Source: Otatea glauca (Eukaryota; Streptophyta; Magnoliopsida; Poales; Poaceae). Taken from it: a DNA stretch of 64,000 nt. The notes beneath the pieces are model-generated. The model was given only the letters and a program-made list of their open reading frames with translations. It was not told the DNA's origin and made no database searches. Every line of letters starts with the position of its first letter. Positions within the stretch are counted from its first letter, which is position 1. The stretch is from NCBI GenBank assembly GCA_036346275.1, contig CM070727.1:4641760-4705759 (forward strand). The letters are read 5' to 3'. Both the position numbers and the translations under genes were made by a program. This document shows positions 45,484 through 57,111 of the stretch, piece after piece.

Positions 45484-48400
45484 TGTGAGGACCCTAAAAC
45501 TCAATTAAGCTAATAAAGTCATTAAGCCATCAATTAAGCATAATGAGCAACTAACCTGATAATCATCTTGTGCATAAGCAACTAATCCCGCAAGATAGGG
45601 ATTAATCAAGTGAATGATTATGTCTGTGCATGAGCATGAAAAATGACCATCATACCTTCATGTAGTCAGTAAAATGGTAAGGGTAAAAGGGTAAATGTGA
45701 GCACACTATAGAGTAAGGGTGGCACTGTGGCAGTATATTCAGCTCCCTTGCTCAGCATCAAAACCGAGGCCAGCCTGCTGCACACAGCCATTCGGCTCCC
45801 CTGCCTTATTTTTCAACTAAGAGCACAGCAAAGACAGCAAGCAGTCAGCAAGGTTCAACCCCTTTGCTCATCTTCAAAACTGAAAAGCCAGCAGAGAGAA
45901 CCCGCAGCCAAGATTCACTTCACTTTCCCTCATTCCTATCAAGAAACACAAGTTCATCTCCTCTTGCTCCACTGCCTGCCGAGGAAAGCAAGCAGAGCAA
46001 CCAAGCAGCCAACACCCCATTGCCATTTCCTCACTTCCAAACCAAAGCCAGCCAGCAAGAGAGCAAAAAGGAGGAACCAGGAGCCAAGCAAGAAGGAGCA
46101 GCCGAACCGAGAGGAGCCAGAAGGGAAGGCCGAGAAGAGGAGGAGACCGGCCACCCCATCGGCAACCTCACCAGTAGCTCCAACCCTAGCAAGCTCACCA
46201 TCATCAACTCCAGAACCGAGAACATTTCCTCAGGAGCACGAGTAAGGCAGTAGAGTAGTAGTAGTACAGCAAAGTAGTATGTAAAATAGGTAGATCGGGT
46301 GGAATAGCAAATAGATCAGGGGAAAAACCACGGTCTCAGTAGGAGATGAACCCTAGGGGCTCACGATGAGTGTCCTGGCCGCCCCCAAGCCCTCACTGGA
46401 GCAAGGTTGTGACCAATGTCGTCACCCCCGCCCCCCAACCTAGAGCTCAAACCCCTTTTGAATCATCATAGACCTTACTCACCTTAAGAACATCATTTGT
46501 TCAAACTGACATCAAAGCCAACATCATTCAAGTAGCAGAAACCCTCAATCAAAATGGCAAAATCATTAAAGAAGCACTATTCTCAGAATCAGCCAGGGCT
46601 AGGGTTCAGCCAGAGCCAGCCGAGCTAGAGGAAAAGCAAGAGGGAGAGAGGAGGTAGGCCGGCAGTAGAGCAGAGGCTGAGCTAGGGTTAGCTAGGGTGT
46701 GGCTAGGCTCGGCCATGGGCCGAGCTGAAGCTGGTCGAGAGGAAGCACGACAGAGAGAGGAGCCGACAGTAGAGGAGTAGTCAGGTGAGGGAGAGTAGCG
46801 TTCGGCCAGGGGAGCACCCGGGAGGCTTCGACAGAACCAGTGAGGCAAGGCAAAGAGCAGCTGAGAGAGGTAGAGGTCAGAGGGAGTAGTAGCAGAGAGG
46901 CCAGTGAAGCAAGAAAAGGAAGGCAGGCAGGGGAAGAAAAAGAGAAAAGGGAGAGGAAAGAAAAAGAAAAGAGAGAAGAGAGAAAGAAAAGAGGAGAAAA
47001 GGAAAGAAGAGAAAAGAAAGGAAAAGGGGGAAATTGAGAAAATGGGTATATTAACGCAGTCTGGGAGTAGTAAGCAATTAGTTAGTTATATGCATAAAAC
47101 TCAAAAAGATAATAACTAGCTGCATTAAGTAAACGAAGGGTTAAATGTAACATTAAAAGTGCATGACAGCAAAACATTGGAAACCAACACCTTTCATGTA
47201 AATAAATTTGCAACTATTGGAATGGTTGGACACTATAACTCATATTCAAATAAATTGTTGTAGATTAATATATTATGATTTTCAAGACAAGAACAGAACC
47301 CACCAGACTACCAGAACCAGTATTCGAGTGAGGTCATACCTTTTGAGTATATACCAGGTAGGCATCCATTTGATCATGTTTTATTAAATGCTTTTAACTG
47401 TTTTTATATATTTATCAGTATAATCACTGCATGGGAAAGCTTATTTTTCAAATGAAAGCATTAAACCGGAAGTGATTGGGAAGAATGGGTTGAAAAATGG
47501 GTTTATGGGTTGAAAATGGATTGATGGATGGATAATTGGAGTTGGTAGTGGGTTAGTTTATTTAGTTAATGGGTTGGTTGGTATGTGTTAATATTGTTGG
47601 TAGAGAGCGCTGATGAGAAAAGTTTTAGCTGGTGGGGTCCTCCATATAGACTATAATATAAGGTCCAAACAACTAACACTTGGGCAATGAGCCGTAAAAC
47701 CAGTGTCAACTATGGTGTGTGAAATCGGCCAGAAAAGTTTATCCTATTAAGGTATTATAATCTCTACATTGGGTAAGTATAAAGGGTGCCCTCTAGGAAA
47801 TGCCGGTATGCCCCGGAGGTGCAGGACCAATTGGTGGCTGTACATTTGAAGCCAGGATGTGTACCACCAATTTCGAGGAGTACAAACTGTATTTGCGAGT
47901 TATGCGGTAACCTGGGATAGGTGTTCCCAACTCGAGTGCAGGGTTGGAGATCTAATACTGGAGTAGTGATAAGCGTTCTGAGGCATCTCTTGTGAGTGTC
48001 ACTATGGGTAAAGTAGTACGAACCTGCGTAGGGTAAATCGTGAATTCAAACTAGTCTCTTGGATTGGAGACTACGGAAGTTAAGTCTGTCTCATATACAA
48101 TGTTAGTAGTTGTTTTCTAAAACCTAAAATCAATAACCTTTAAAACTAAAACTTAATTCCTGTGAAAGTGTATTTTGAGGGAAGGTGATCATTAGGTGGA
48201 TTTGGATTGGATTGGATTGGGAGGGAAAATCATCTATTGCATTCTCTATTAATGGTTGCTGAGTACCGTGTACTCACCTTGCTTAAATCCCCTTTACTTA
48301 GAAGATGGGTCCTATGGACACTCCTCCGAGGCCTGGGGCGAGGACTGATCACAGGACTAGGATTCATAGGAGAACGACTACTACTATTAATACTATCAGG

Positions 48401-48729
48401 AGGAGTAGAGTGTCTAGTAGGCCTTATCCCAGCTCTTACAGACCATCAAGGAATAGGTGAATTTAATATATTTTGTTGTATTTAGAACCTATATAAGATT
48501 AAGGTAATGAACAGATAGCCCTGCGTGGCTTAATGGAATGTAATAACGAGTTCCATTTTCAGTCTCTAATTATTGTTCTGCTGCAATACTCTGAATACGG
48601 TATAGTAACTAATAAAGTATCGGTTTATCTGATATTTTGTTAGCTACTATACCAAGATTCGCGTAATTAACTCAGGCGTAATGGTAGTGTGACTGTCGTT
48701 ACATGAGGCTAATTATGCGGGTCGCCACA
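45484..48729 (+). mobile_element. Solo LTR of a Gypsy-type element (3.2 kb)
   Basis: It starts TGTGAGGACCC and ends GGGTCGCCACA; the ends are inverted counterparts in 9 of 11 positions. The interior has hallmarks of long Gypsy LTRs: a GC-rich island (45720-46240), a purine-rich stretch (46840-47040), and the ggattggattggattggg repeat (48202-48221) followed by gtaccgtgtactcacc. The flanking five bases (GGTAA and TATAA) share only three positions, so the duplication is degraded or the copy was rearranged. ORFs inside it are low-complexity and not credible. Confidence 0.65.
46905..47034 (+). repeat. Purine-rich simple-sequence tract in the solo LTR
   Basis: About 130 bp of almost uninterrupted A and G (gaaaagagagaag-type units), strongly strand-biased. 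Confidence 0.8.
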
Positions 48730-48989
48730 TATAACCAACCGATGTGCGCTACAAAGCTAGTGCACAGCTCAAGAGACCTAGATACATCTCCAATTGGTGT
48801 GCGCTTCGTCTGGTTACGATGAATCGGCGAGGTAGGGTTTGAGTGCCTGTGCATCTGGGGGCAGCGACGACAGCGCGGAAGGAGGGAGTGGTGGCGACGG
48901 AGGCATGGTGCCACTATAATGAAGGCGCCTTGGCCAATGTAGCGGTAGAGACAGGGTAAGGATATGGGGAGGAGGTGAGGATGAGAGAG
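48730..48989. other. No gene visible
   Basis: A short unassigned stretch between the solo LTR and the next Gypsy LTR. Confidence 0.4.
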
Positions 48990-49597
48990 TGTTGGAGGAA
49001 AACTTACTAGCTCCTAGAGGGGAGGTCACCTGCCCCACGGGCGTGCATTGGAAGTGTTGTGGGACCTCTCACGCCCTCCTTTCCGAACGATCTTCTTGCA
49101 CTATGCTTGTGTATGGGGGCGTCATATCCCTAGGGCATACTCTGTGGCGTCTACGGGAGGCACCCTCCTTCTCCGCGGACGTCTACGGGAGGCACCCTGT
49201 GGGGCCCCGGGGTTAGAGGCCTACCCCTACGGGACGGTGACATGGGATCCACTACCTCATCACGGGAATGACCAGGATGCCCCCGCTTGAACTATTGTAG
49301 TAGGGGTAGAATGGTACTTTGTGTAATAGGTTGGGTGTCTATAAAACCCCACTGTAACCCAAACATGGAACCTGAGCTCCTATTGAATACAAACTGAACT
49401 ACTAGTGTGTCCCTCAGGAGCCTAGACCAGAAGCCCCCTCCCAACTTCCCCCGGAGAACACGCCGACAGGAGTAGGGCGCTTGCTTAGGTGCCCGAACCT
49501 GTATAAATCCTTGTGTCTACTCTTTCTCTCTCGGACGTAGGTCCGTAAGACGGCCAGCGTCCACTCTCTCTTGTGTCACATTTCCAAACACACGACA
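48990..49597 (+). repeat. Gypsy-1 5' LTR
   Basis: It starts TGTTGGAGGAAAAC and ends cacacgaca. It contains two copies of a ctacgggaggcaccct phrase (49150-49200) and a TATA-like ctataaaac at 49339-49347. The preceding five bases are GAGAG; no partner is available. Confidence 0.8.
49339..49347 (+). promoter_or_regulatory. TATA-like box in Gypsy-1 LTR
   Basis: ctataaaac lies about 250 bp before the LTR end, a normal distance for the U3/R boundary to follow. Confidence 0.5.
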
Positions 49598-49599
49598 TT

Positions 49600-49617
49600 T
49601 GGCGTCGTCCGTGGGGA
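49600..49617 (+). other. Gypsy-1 primer-binding site (tRNA-Asp-like)
   Basis: tggcgtcgtccgtgggga starts two bases after the LTR and resembles the tRNA-Asp-type site tggcgccg.tg..gggga used by Athila/Tat-like plant Gypsy elements. Confidence 0.7.
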
Positions 49618-49639
49618 CCCCGTAGCTAACATCAAAGGC

Positions 49640-51435
49640 TATAGCTCCTACCAAGAAGCACACCAAGCCTCCTCAAGCCCCGAAGTACAAGGAGCAAGTC
49701 GACGACCCTCCTCCTCGCCGGACCTCCAAGCGAGAGCCTCCCTCGGAGATCAGAGCCGTCCACCCCGGGGTTGACAATGCCCTTCAAGCCCCGGGACCCA
49801 AGGACACCTCCTCCCCCCTTGCTCTGGCTGCCGTGGGCCAAGGGTAACAATCTCGAGACATAGCCGTCACCGCAGGGTTAGGACCCCTGGAGCCAGCCCT
49901 CACCCCCAAGGCGTTGGATTTGTCCTGATGGCAGGCTCTGGTGGAGGCGGCTACGAGGCAGACCGTGGACTACATAATAACCTCTTATCGTCCACAGGGG
50001 GTCCATCCACACCTCTCGCCGCTCCTGCCACCACCCTCGGTCCAAACAACCACCGATCCGGGGGCGCGTGGGGGCCCAGCCTTCGCCCCCGGGGGTGAGC
50101 AAGGAGGCAATCTCTACAATCCCCCTCCCCTTACTCATGCGGCGGTCACTAGCGGGGCTCCGTTCTGGCCACTACGCCGGTCGAGCCCAGGTTTTGGGGG
50201 GCACCTACCATGCCGTTGCAACTTATACCTTCACCTCAACTCCCGAGACCCAAGTTTGCGTCTCTTTCGGTGAGGGCTCCAGGACCTCCCCAACAAGCTC
50301 CTCCCGTCATCGCCCTCGAGCTTCCAGCTCTTCCAGTTTTGAGGTCTCTCGCCGTCGTCGTCGTTCGAGGTCACCTTCTCCCCACTGGCATGAAGATGGA
50401 GGCAACCCTAGGGTCGGGAACCCTCTCGCTTGTGATATCTCGAAGACCCCATTCCGACCCAAGTTCCGTCAACCAAACATCGCACCATACGATGGAGATT
50501 CCGATCCCAATCAATTCATGGAGGTCTACACCACGGCTATCCGAGCGGGAGGAGGCGGGGAAATGAAGATGTGCAACTGCCTCCCGCTCTTCCTCTCAAG
50601 AACCGCTCGGTCTTCGTTCTTCAACCAAAAGAGGGGCTCTATCTACTCTTGGGCCCAGCTACATGAAAAGTTCAGCACGAACTTTCAGGGGAGTTACAAG
50701 CGCCCCATGCTTCCCAATTAGCTCTTCACGATCAAGCAACAAAAGGATGAGTCCACACGAGACTTCCTCAAGCGTTTATCCCCGGTGCGGAGCCAAGTGG
50801 CGGAAGCCCCAGACTCCACGATCATTAACGCATGTAAGGAAGCACTTCTCCCCGGCGAACTGAACCGGGAGCTAAGAACGGATCCCCCAAAAATCACTCA
50901 ACAGCTCTTCGAGGTTGTTGAAAAGTATGCCCGTGGGGAGGAGGACGACTTAGTAAAAAGGGGCTCCTCCCACAAGCTGGGGGAGACTCCCCCGAGAGAA
51001 GGCTAAAGGGCTCCTCCGAAAAAAGAACAAAGAACGAGAGGATTGCTCCGGTGAGTCACGACTCAAGGTTCGTTGTGGCCGACCCCCCCTTGGGGAAGCG
51101 CTTTCAAAGGACCAAAGAAGGGTCCAAAGCCTAGGGCCCCTCGGGCTCGTGACAAAGGTCCCAGGGAAAAAAGGGCTAACTAAGACCAAGGGGATGGCCG
51201 CTGGTGCGCATATCACAAAATGAGCGGGCATGACACAAGTGAGTGCTGGCAATATGCCACCAAAGTGGCCAAGCTCCTCAAGCGTGGTCCTGAGCCACGT
51301 TGGGGGTCTCCGCCTCATCCCGTGGTCGTGGAGGCCATGCCTCTCCAAGCAATCCACCCTGTGCCTGCACTGCCTCCTGGCGGGTCTCTCCCAGCAGAAC
51401 CTCCACAAAATGATGAACAAGAGCTCCCCTTCTAA
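49640..51435 (+). pseudogene. gag: Gypsy-1 gag, start codon lost and stops present
   Basis: A frame opening APTKKHTKPPQAPKYKEQ follows ATA at about 49640, where ATG is expected. The capsid region is in the frame 50068-50721: SDPNQFMEVYTTAI, then SIYSWAQLHEKFSTNFQG and YKRPM. An in-frame TAG at 50719-50721 interrupts it. The same frame continues LFTIKQQKDESTRDFLKR up to 51006. A CCHC-like knuckle C..H...GH...EC (WCAYHKMSGHDTSECW) lies near 51195-51250. Gag forms the particle that packages the RNA. This copy cannot produce a full protein. Confidence 0.8.
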
Positions 51436-52411
51436 GTGCCACATAAGCAAGTGAATGTCATAATAGGGGGCTCAGCCTATGGACATGAGTCCAAGCGCCA
51501 AAGGAAGGAGTACGTACGAGAAGTCAATGTGGTGGGGCTAAACCTTCAAAGTGCGCCTCTCAAATGGGCGAACATCCCACTGAGCTTCATTGAGGAAGAC
51601 TCGAAGGGCCTGAGGTTCGCCCATGATGACGCTCTCTTGGTAACTGCCACCATCTCCAACTGTGAAGTCTCCCGCATACTCGTCGATGGGGGTAGCTCCG
51701 CAGACATACATTATCTTCGCGCGCTGAAGGAGCTATGGGAATCGCGGGGGGGGGGGCTACCACCAGGGCATCTTGCTCCCGTCCGAGCGCCCCCTCACGG
51801 GCTTCGTTCCAGGGAAATCTATCCAACCTCTGGGGAGGATTGAGCTCCTCATGACCTTCGGTTCGTGGGAGAACCATCGCACAGAAGCGGTTAGATTTGA
51901 CGTTGTTGACGTCGAGTCGCTATTCAATGCCATCATGGGTAGAGTAACTCTCAACCGCTTCAGTGCAGCAATCCACCAAAACTACTTGTGCGTCAAGATA
52001 CCGGGGCCTCACAGGGCCATCTCCGTGAGAGGCGATCAAGACTTGGCCCGTCGCCTCTATCATAGGGCGGCTATCGACTCCGATGAAGTCCACATACTTG
52101 AAGTAGGGGGCTCGAAAGGGGTCACGTCCCTACCACCCCCAATGGAGATCGCCAAGGATAAGTCTCCTCTGGAGAAGTACCCCCTGAAGCCTTGCCCTGA
52201 AGGGGAGCTAAAAGTGATGAGGCTCTTTGGCCCGGGCGATGAACACTTCGTCCGAGCCGGAGCTGAACTCCTAGAAAGGGTGGAAGAGGAGCTCCTCGAG
52301 TTCCTAAGGAACAATGCGGACGTCTTCGCTTGGGTCCCATCGGACATGAAAGGCGTCCCCCACGGGGTGATTCAGCATCACCTCGCAGTGAGGCCCGGGC
52401 GCCCCCGGTGA
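51436..52411 (+). pseudogene. Gypsy-1 protease region, frameshift at a G run
   Basis: The 51436-51843 frame contains VNVIIGGS and the aspartic protease active site ILVDGGSSADI (near 51680-51712). At 51749-51757 a nine-G run shifts the frame, and the sequence continues as LPSERPLTGFVPGKSI, GRIELLMTFG and NAIMGR in the frame ending at 52411. A pre-reverse-transcriptase linker (FLRNNADVFAW, DMKGVP) follows. Retroviral-type proteases act as dimers to cut Gag-Pol. Confidence 0.8.
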
Positions 52412-53084
52412 GGCAAAAACTCCACAAGCTCTCTCTCGAGCGATGTCAAGCCATTAAGGAGGAAATTGAAAAGCTCTGAAGCGCTGGTCTCATTCGGGAG
52501 ATCTAGCACCCAGAGTGGCTTGCCAATCCTATCTTGGTCAAAAAGTCCAGCGGTAAGTAGCACATGTGCGTTAACTTCACCGACCTCAACAAAGCATGCC
52601 CGAAGGACAACTACTCTCTCCCGCGCATCGACCAGTTAGTCGACTCCACTGTCGGGTGTGAGTTAATGAGCTTCTTGGATGCGTACTCGGGCTACCACCA
52701 AGTACAATGGCCCTAGAGGATGAGGAGAAGACAAGCTTCATTACCCCAGTGGGCACTTATTGCTACCTTCGCATGCCTTTCGGGTTGAAGAATGCAGGGG
52801 CCACTTTCCAGCGCCTCGTATGCCTCATTCTGAAGGACCAATTGGGCCGGAACGTGGAGGTGTACGTCGACGACGTCGTCATGAAAAGCCCTATGGCCTC
52901 AACACATTTGGAAGATCTTCGTGAAACCTTCGAAAACCTCAGCAAGTTCGACCTCAAGTTAAATCCTGAAAAATGCGTTTTCAGGGTCAAAGGAGGCAAG
53001 CTCCTGGGCTTCCTCGTCTCTCATCGGGGTATCAAAGCCAACCCGGAGAAGATCTGGGTCATCTTAGAGATGGAACTGTCATGA
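52412..53084 (+). pseudogene. Gypsy-1 reverse transcriptase, several stops
   Basis: Motifs in order: QKLHKLSLERCQAIKEEIEKL then a stop, LIREI then a stop, HPEWLANPILVKK, VNFTDLNKACPKDNY and SFLDAYSGYHQ. A stop precedes a 125-codon open frame from 52707 with TPVGTYCYLRMPFGLKNAGA and the active site YVDDVV at about 52863. Then LNPEKCVF and LGFLVSHRGIKANPEKI follow, ending at the stop 53082-53084. The YVDD box is intact but the domain cannot be translated through. Confidence 0.85.
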
Positions 53085-54195
53085 TCCATTAAGGAGGTCC
53101 AACGCCTGATGGGTCGCGTAGCGGCCCTTGGACATTTCATGTCGCAGTCGACCGAGAAAGGGTTGCCTTTCTTCAAAATACTACGTGGGCTAGAAGGCTT
53201 TCGTTGGACTCGAGAGGAGGATCTCAAGTCGTACTTGATCAAGCCCCCGCTCCTGGCAAGCCCCAACCCCGGGGAACCCCTCCTACTGTACCTTACCGCG
53301 ACCTCGGTCGCCGCGAGTGCAGTCCTGATCAGGGAGAAGGACGGGGTCCAACGACCTGTGTACTACGTCAGTGAGGCCTACGTCAGTGAAGTACACAGAA
53401 GTGGAGAAGATATGCTACGCACTCCTCATGATGTCACGGAAGCTTCGACACTACTTCCTCAGGCACTCCATCACGGTCCTTACCGGCTATCCGCTAGCTG
53501 AAGTAATGGGAAACAAAGAGGCAATCGGGAGAATAGCCAAGTGGGCGACTAAGCTGGCACCCTTCTCCCTCAAGCTTGTTGGAAGGACCGTCATCAAGTC
53601 CCAAGTCCTCGTAGACTTCGTAGCGGAATGGACAAACCCCCAAGTCCCAGATGAAGTAGCAGAGCGTACCACTCCACTCGATCCCCACTGGACCCTCTAC
53701 TTTGATGGCTCCAAACGCCTAAATAGTGGAGGGGCCGGGGTTGTTCTCGTAAGCCCTGAGGGGAAGGCGCTGGAGTACGCCGCATGCCTCTCTTTCAACC
53801 TCACCAACAACATGGCAGAGTATGAGGCTCTCCTTCTGGGGCTTCGCCTCGCAAAGGCTATGGGGATCCGACTCCTCATCCTGGGATACTCCCAGCTATT
53901 CGTCAATCAGATAGACAAGTCTGATCAATGCCTCGATCCCAAGATGGCCAGTTACCTCGACGAAGTACGTAGAATGGAACGGTACTTCTTGAGGATGGAA
54001 GCTCGTCGCATCCCCCGTAGAGACAATCACCGGGCGGACCGCTTGGCCCGAGCAGCAAGCTCCCAAGAGCCACTCCCACCAGAGGTCTTCCTCGAGGTAC
54101 TTGACGCACCATCCATCAAGGAAGACCCTAATGAGAAGGAAGGTCCTCAACTACTCCTGATGGTCAGTGAGATCCCAACACCACCACAACGTTGA
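53085..54195 (+). pseudogene. Gypsy-1 RNase H domains and connection
   Basis: The stretch after the RT stop reads RLMGRVAALGHFMSQSTEKG, the connection with an RT-type RNase H (YVSEAYVSEVHRSGE, one frame change near 53375). The frame 53371-54195 is open for 274 codons. It has HYFLRHSITVLTGYPL and then a second archaeal/plant-type RNase H: TLYFDGSKRLNSGGAGVVL, NNMAEYEALLLGLRLA, RRDNHRADRLARAA. A second RNase H after the RT-linked one is a known feature of Tat-lineage plant Gypsy elements. Asp, Glu and Asp residues are visible. Confidence 0.8.
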
Positions 54196-55141
54196 TAACC
54201 CCAATCAGAGAGTGCATCCAAGAAAAAACAAAAATGGAGGATAGCACTGAAAACCGAAGACTCTTCGCGAAATCCAAGTCCTATGTACTCCTCGAGGGGA
54301 TACATTACAAAAAAGGGTCTTCCGCGCTGCTCAAGTGCCTCCCAAGAGAAGAGGGGGTCTCTTATGTGAGGTGCATGAAGGTCTCTGTGGCACACACCTT
54401 GCGTCTAGAGCAACTGCGACGAAGGCACTAAGGCAAGGCTTCTATTGGCCCACAATGGTGCAGGACACCATTGAGACCCTCAAAACATACGAAGGTTGTC
54501 AAATGATGGCGTCGGCTCATCACTCCTCCGCTGCACCTCTGCACCAGATAACAATCACTTGGCCTTTTGCCCGGTGGGGCATGGACCTGCTCAGGCCATT
54601 CCTGCCGGTCAAGAGGGATACAATCATGCGATGGTGGCGGTGGACTACTTCACCAAGTGGGTAGAAGCGGAGCCGTTGCTGACAATCACATCCCGGGTGG
54701 TGCAAAAGTTCTTCTGGAAGAACATTGTGTGCCATTTCGGGGTCCTGAATGAGCTCACTGTGGACAACGGAACCCAGTTCGATGCCTCCTCCTTCAGGGA
54801 CTTTTGTGATTCAATTTGAACAGTCCTCTGCTTCGCTTTGGTGGCTCATCTTAAGTCCAATGGGGTGGTCGAAAGGGCTAATGGCCTAATCCTCCAAGGC
54901 GTCCGCTGTCGACTCGAAAAGAGCATTCTTAAGCACGGGCTATGGGCGGAGGAACTACTCAGCGTCCTGCGGGGAATGCGCACTACTCCTAGCCGCTCCA
55001 CGGGACGAACACCCTTCTCACTGGTGTACGGAGTGGAAGCGGTCCTCCCCGCAAAGGTCTGCCATCGCTCCCTTCGAGTGGAGATGCTCTTAGAAGCCCT
55101 ACCCACCAACTTCATGGTGAACGAAAACAATCACAAGGTGA
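54196..55141 (+). pseudogene. Gypsy-1 integrase, broken and truncated
   Basis: The zinc-binding and linker part (LRQGFYWPTMVQDT, CQMMASAHH) lies at 54430-54520. Core motifs are ARWGMDLL, VAVDYFTKWVEAEP, TVDNGTQFDASSF and, after a stop, SNGVVERANGLILQ (Glu). All three acidic residues are present but in three frames. The C-terminal part (PFSLVYGVEAVLP) is readable to about 55130 and then stops at the junction with the next element. Confidence 0.85.
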
Positions 55142-57048
55142 CGAATACTCATAAAACAGGGGTGCACCAACGGCCCAATTGCAACAAGCAAAGCCCAGAG
55201 CAGCAAGCAGGCGGCCTCGAATCTGACCCGGCCTAAGCAGGCCGTCCCGGCACGCTACCCAAATGCCCTGAGACCATTCGGTGGTCGGTGGACTGAGGTC
55301 ATTGGAGATGACCGCTTGGTAGGCCCTGCCCGTCGTCAAGGAAGCCACAGCGAATGGAATGGCATGCCCGTGCTGCCGACATCGACATCGGCAGCGACCT
55401 ATCGCAATCGGCGCCTCGCGCCATTGCCTCTAGGAGGGCCCCTTGCCACTCCAAGCCTGGATCACGAAGTAGCGGCGTCCAGCGCAAAGAACGTCGCGAG
55501 CTACTTCTTCTCTCTTTGGGAGTTGGCCTGTCGCCTGATCATACTCAACCCAAAGCTCGTTCAAAGGTCTTCCTCTTCCACCACGATGTCATCACCAAAT
55601 CAAGACTAAAGGGTGTCTTGAACACATTTCAAGAAGGAAAAGATTCGCCTAAGAGTCGCGCCCGAGCAACCCGTGGCGCCTTTATATACCCATTCGAAGG
55701 AAGATCAAGCGACTCGGGAATAAATGCGCGCCTAGGAAAGCGGCGCCCACCACCGGAACCAAGCGGTCAAGAGACGAACGAGCAAAAATACACCTAGCGC
55801 CGCGGCGCCTGCACAACGGCAATTAAGAGGCTCGGCGGTTCGCATACCCAGAGCGTAATCCCGGCGAGGGCGCCGAATGCGTTGGGAGCACGCCCAAAAA
55901 GCGGTGAGACCCGTTGGCCCACCTAGTTGAGCGGATCCGTCAAGCTCAACCCCTGGCGAGTCCGCGAACTCGATTGGAGGTTGGGGCTCCGGCGAATACT
56001 ATAAAACAGGGTGCACCAACGGCCCAATTGCAACAAGCAAAGCCGGGCGACTAAGCGGCGGCCTCGAATCTGACCCGGCCTAAGCAGGCCGTCCCTACTG
56101 CTACCCAAATGCCTCTGAGACCATTCGGGAGACCATTCCCGACCGATCCGACTCCGACTCGTGAGGTTCCGACACCGCGGCGGGGCGGATCCCCGACTCC
56201 GACTCAGCAGGTTCCCGCCCCCGCGGCGGGGCCAGGATCCCCGACCGACTCAAAGCGAGGTTCCCGACCCCGCGTGGGGCGGATCCCCGGCTCCGACCGA
56301 ACCATGATAATCCCGCCGAGGGGCGCGTGCGCGCGCCGGAGTCCGTGTCAACCTAAGGCCACGTGCCCCACGAGCGGTCATTGAAGTAGCGGCGAGGCGG
56401 TGGTCCTTCCAAGACATTTGATAGGCTGCTGAAGCCCGTCTCTGTCCCATCGCCCCACCACCCACGGTGCAAGGACACGCTCTCTCGAGGCAACTCTAAC
56501 GTCACACGCGACTCGTCGGCACCCACATGGATCACGAGAGCGATGCACGCCACTTCGGAGGATTACCTAACCACTCGACGGCTAGACCACCGACCAGCGC
56601 ATAGGCTCGTGGCGGCGATCATGGAGCAGCGACGATCAGGCGAACGATTGGCGACGGCGGGCAAGGCCGAAGCCCCTAGAAGTAGCTCGCACGGCATTCG
56701 CCAATTCTCGATGTAACTGCCCCTTCAGATCTTGAATAAAGGAGGCAGAACCTCCTAACAGGCAGGAGTAAGAGCTACAAGAGAGCTTTTTCCTCTTCTT
56801 CCTCTTCTTCTTTTTCTTCTCCTTACGAGAGCTAAGTTTAGATCATTCTAGTGTTGAGGCTCCACCTCTCGCTTGTAAAAAAACTTCGGTGCACTCATCC
56901 GCACTTTTGATGAATACAACACCAGCGCCACGCCGGGTAGGACCTTGGCCCGAACGGTATACATCTTGGACTCGGTCTAACCATTCGAGGAGCGGAACGC
57001 GCAGCCCCTTAGACTTACAAATTTACTTGCCGCTCGAAGCGGCGGCGG
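55142..57048 (+). repeat. Gypsy-2 LTR region with internal direct repeat
   Basis: cgaatact.ataaaacaggg...caccaacggcccaattgcaacaagcaaagcc occurs at 55142-55300 and again at 55992-56130. The block before the primer site therefore either is an LTR with an 850-bp internal duplication or is two partial LTRs. A TATA-like tttatatac lies at 55680. Positions 56788-56821 are a pyrimidine run. The region ends before ttggcgcgcc at 57049. No clear TG start is visible at 55142. ORFs in this GC-rich block are not credible. Confidence 0.55.
56145..56300 (+). repeat. GC-rich tandem repeat in Gypsy-2 LTR (unit about 60 bp)
   Basis: Three imperfect units of gatccccgactccgactcagcaggttccc...ccgcggcgggg follow one another, differing mainly by small losses. 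Confidence 0.75.
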
Positions 57049-57068
57049 TTGGCGCGCCACAGTAGGGG
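57049..57068 (+). other. Gypsy-2 primer-binding site
   Basis: ttggcgcgccacagtagggg is a variant of the gcgcgccaggtagggg string that follows the Gypsy LTR at 957; it marks the LTR/interior boundary. Confidence 0.65.
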
Positions 57069-57111
57069 CCGCGGCGTCTTGGCGGCATCTCGGATTCCCA
57101 TTCGTCTCCTT

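Larger units (their letters stand above)
48990..55141 (+). mobile_element. Ty3/Gypsy retrotransposon, 3' end missing
   Basis: The element has a 5' LTR (608 bp), a primer-binding site, gag, and pol in the Gypsy order protease-reverse transcriptase-RNase H-integrase. It lacks the end of integrase, the 3' LTR and hence any target duplication, because at about 55141 it runs into the LTR of another Gypsy element. Defects are mostly in-frame stops from single substitutions plus a few frame changes. This pattern is typical of an old methylated copy. Confidence 0.85.

Noticed and set aside
45727..46253. 172- and 129-codon ORFs in the 3.2-kb solo LTR
   Set aside because: Low-complexity Gln/Lys/Ser/Pro sequence in overlapping frames inside an LTR.
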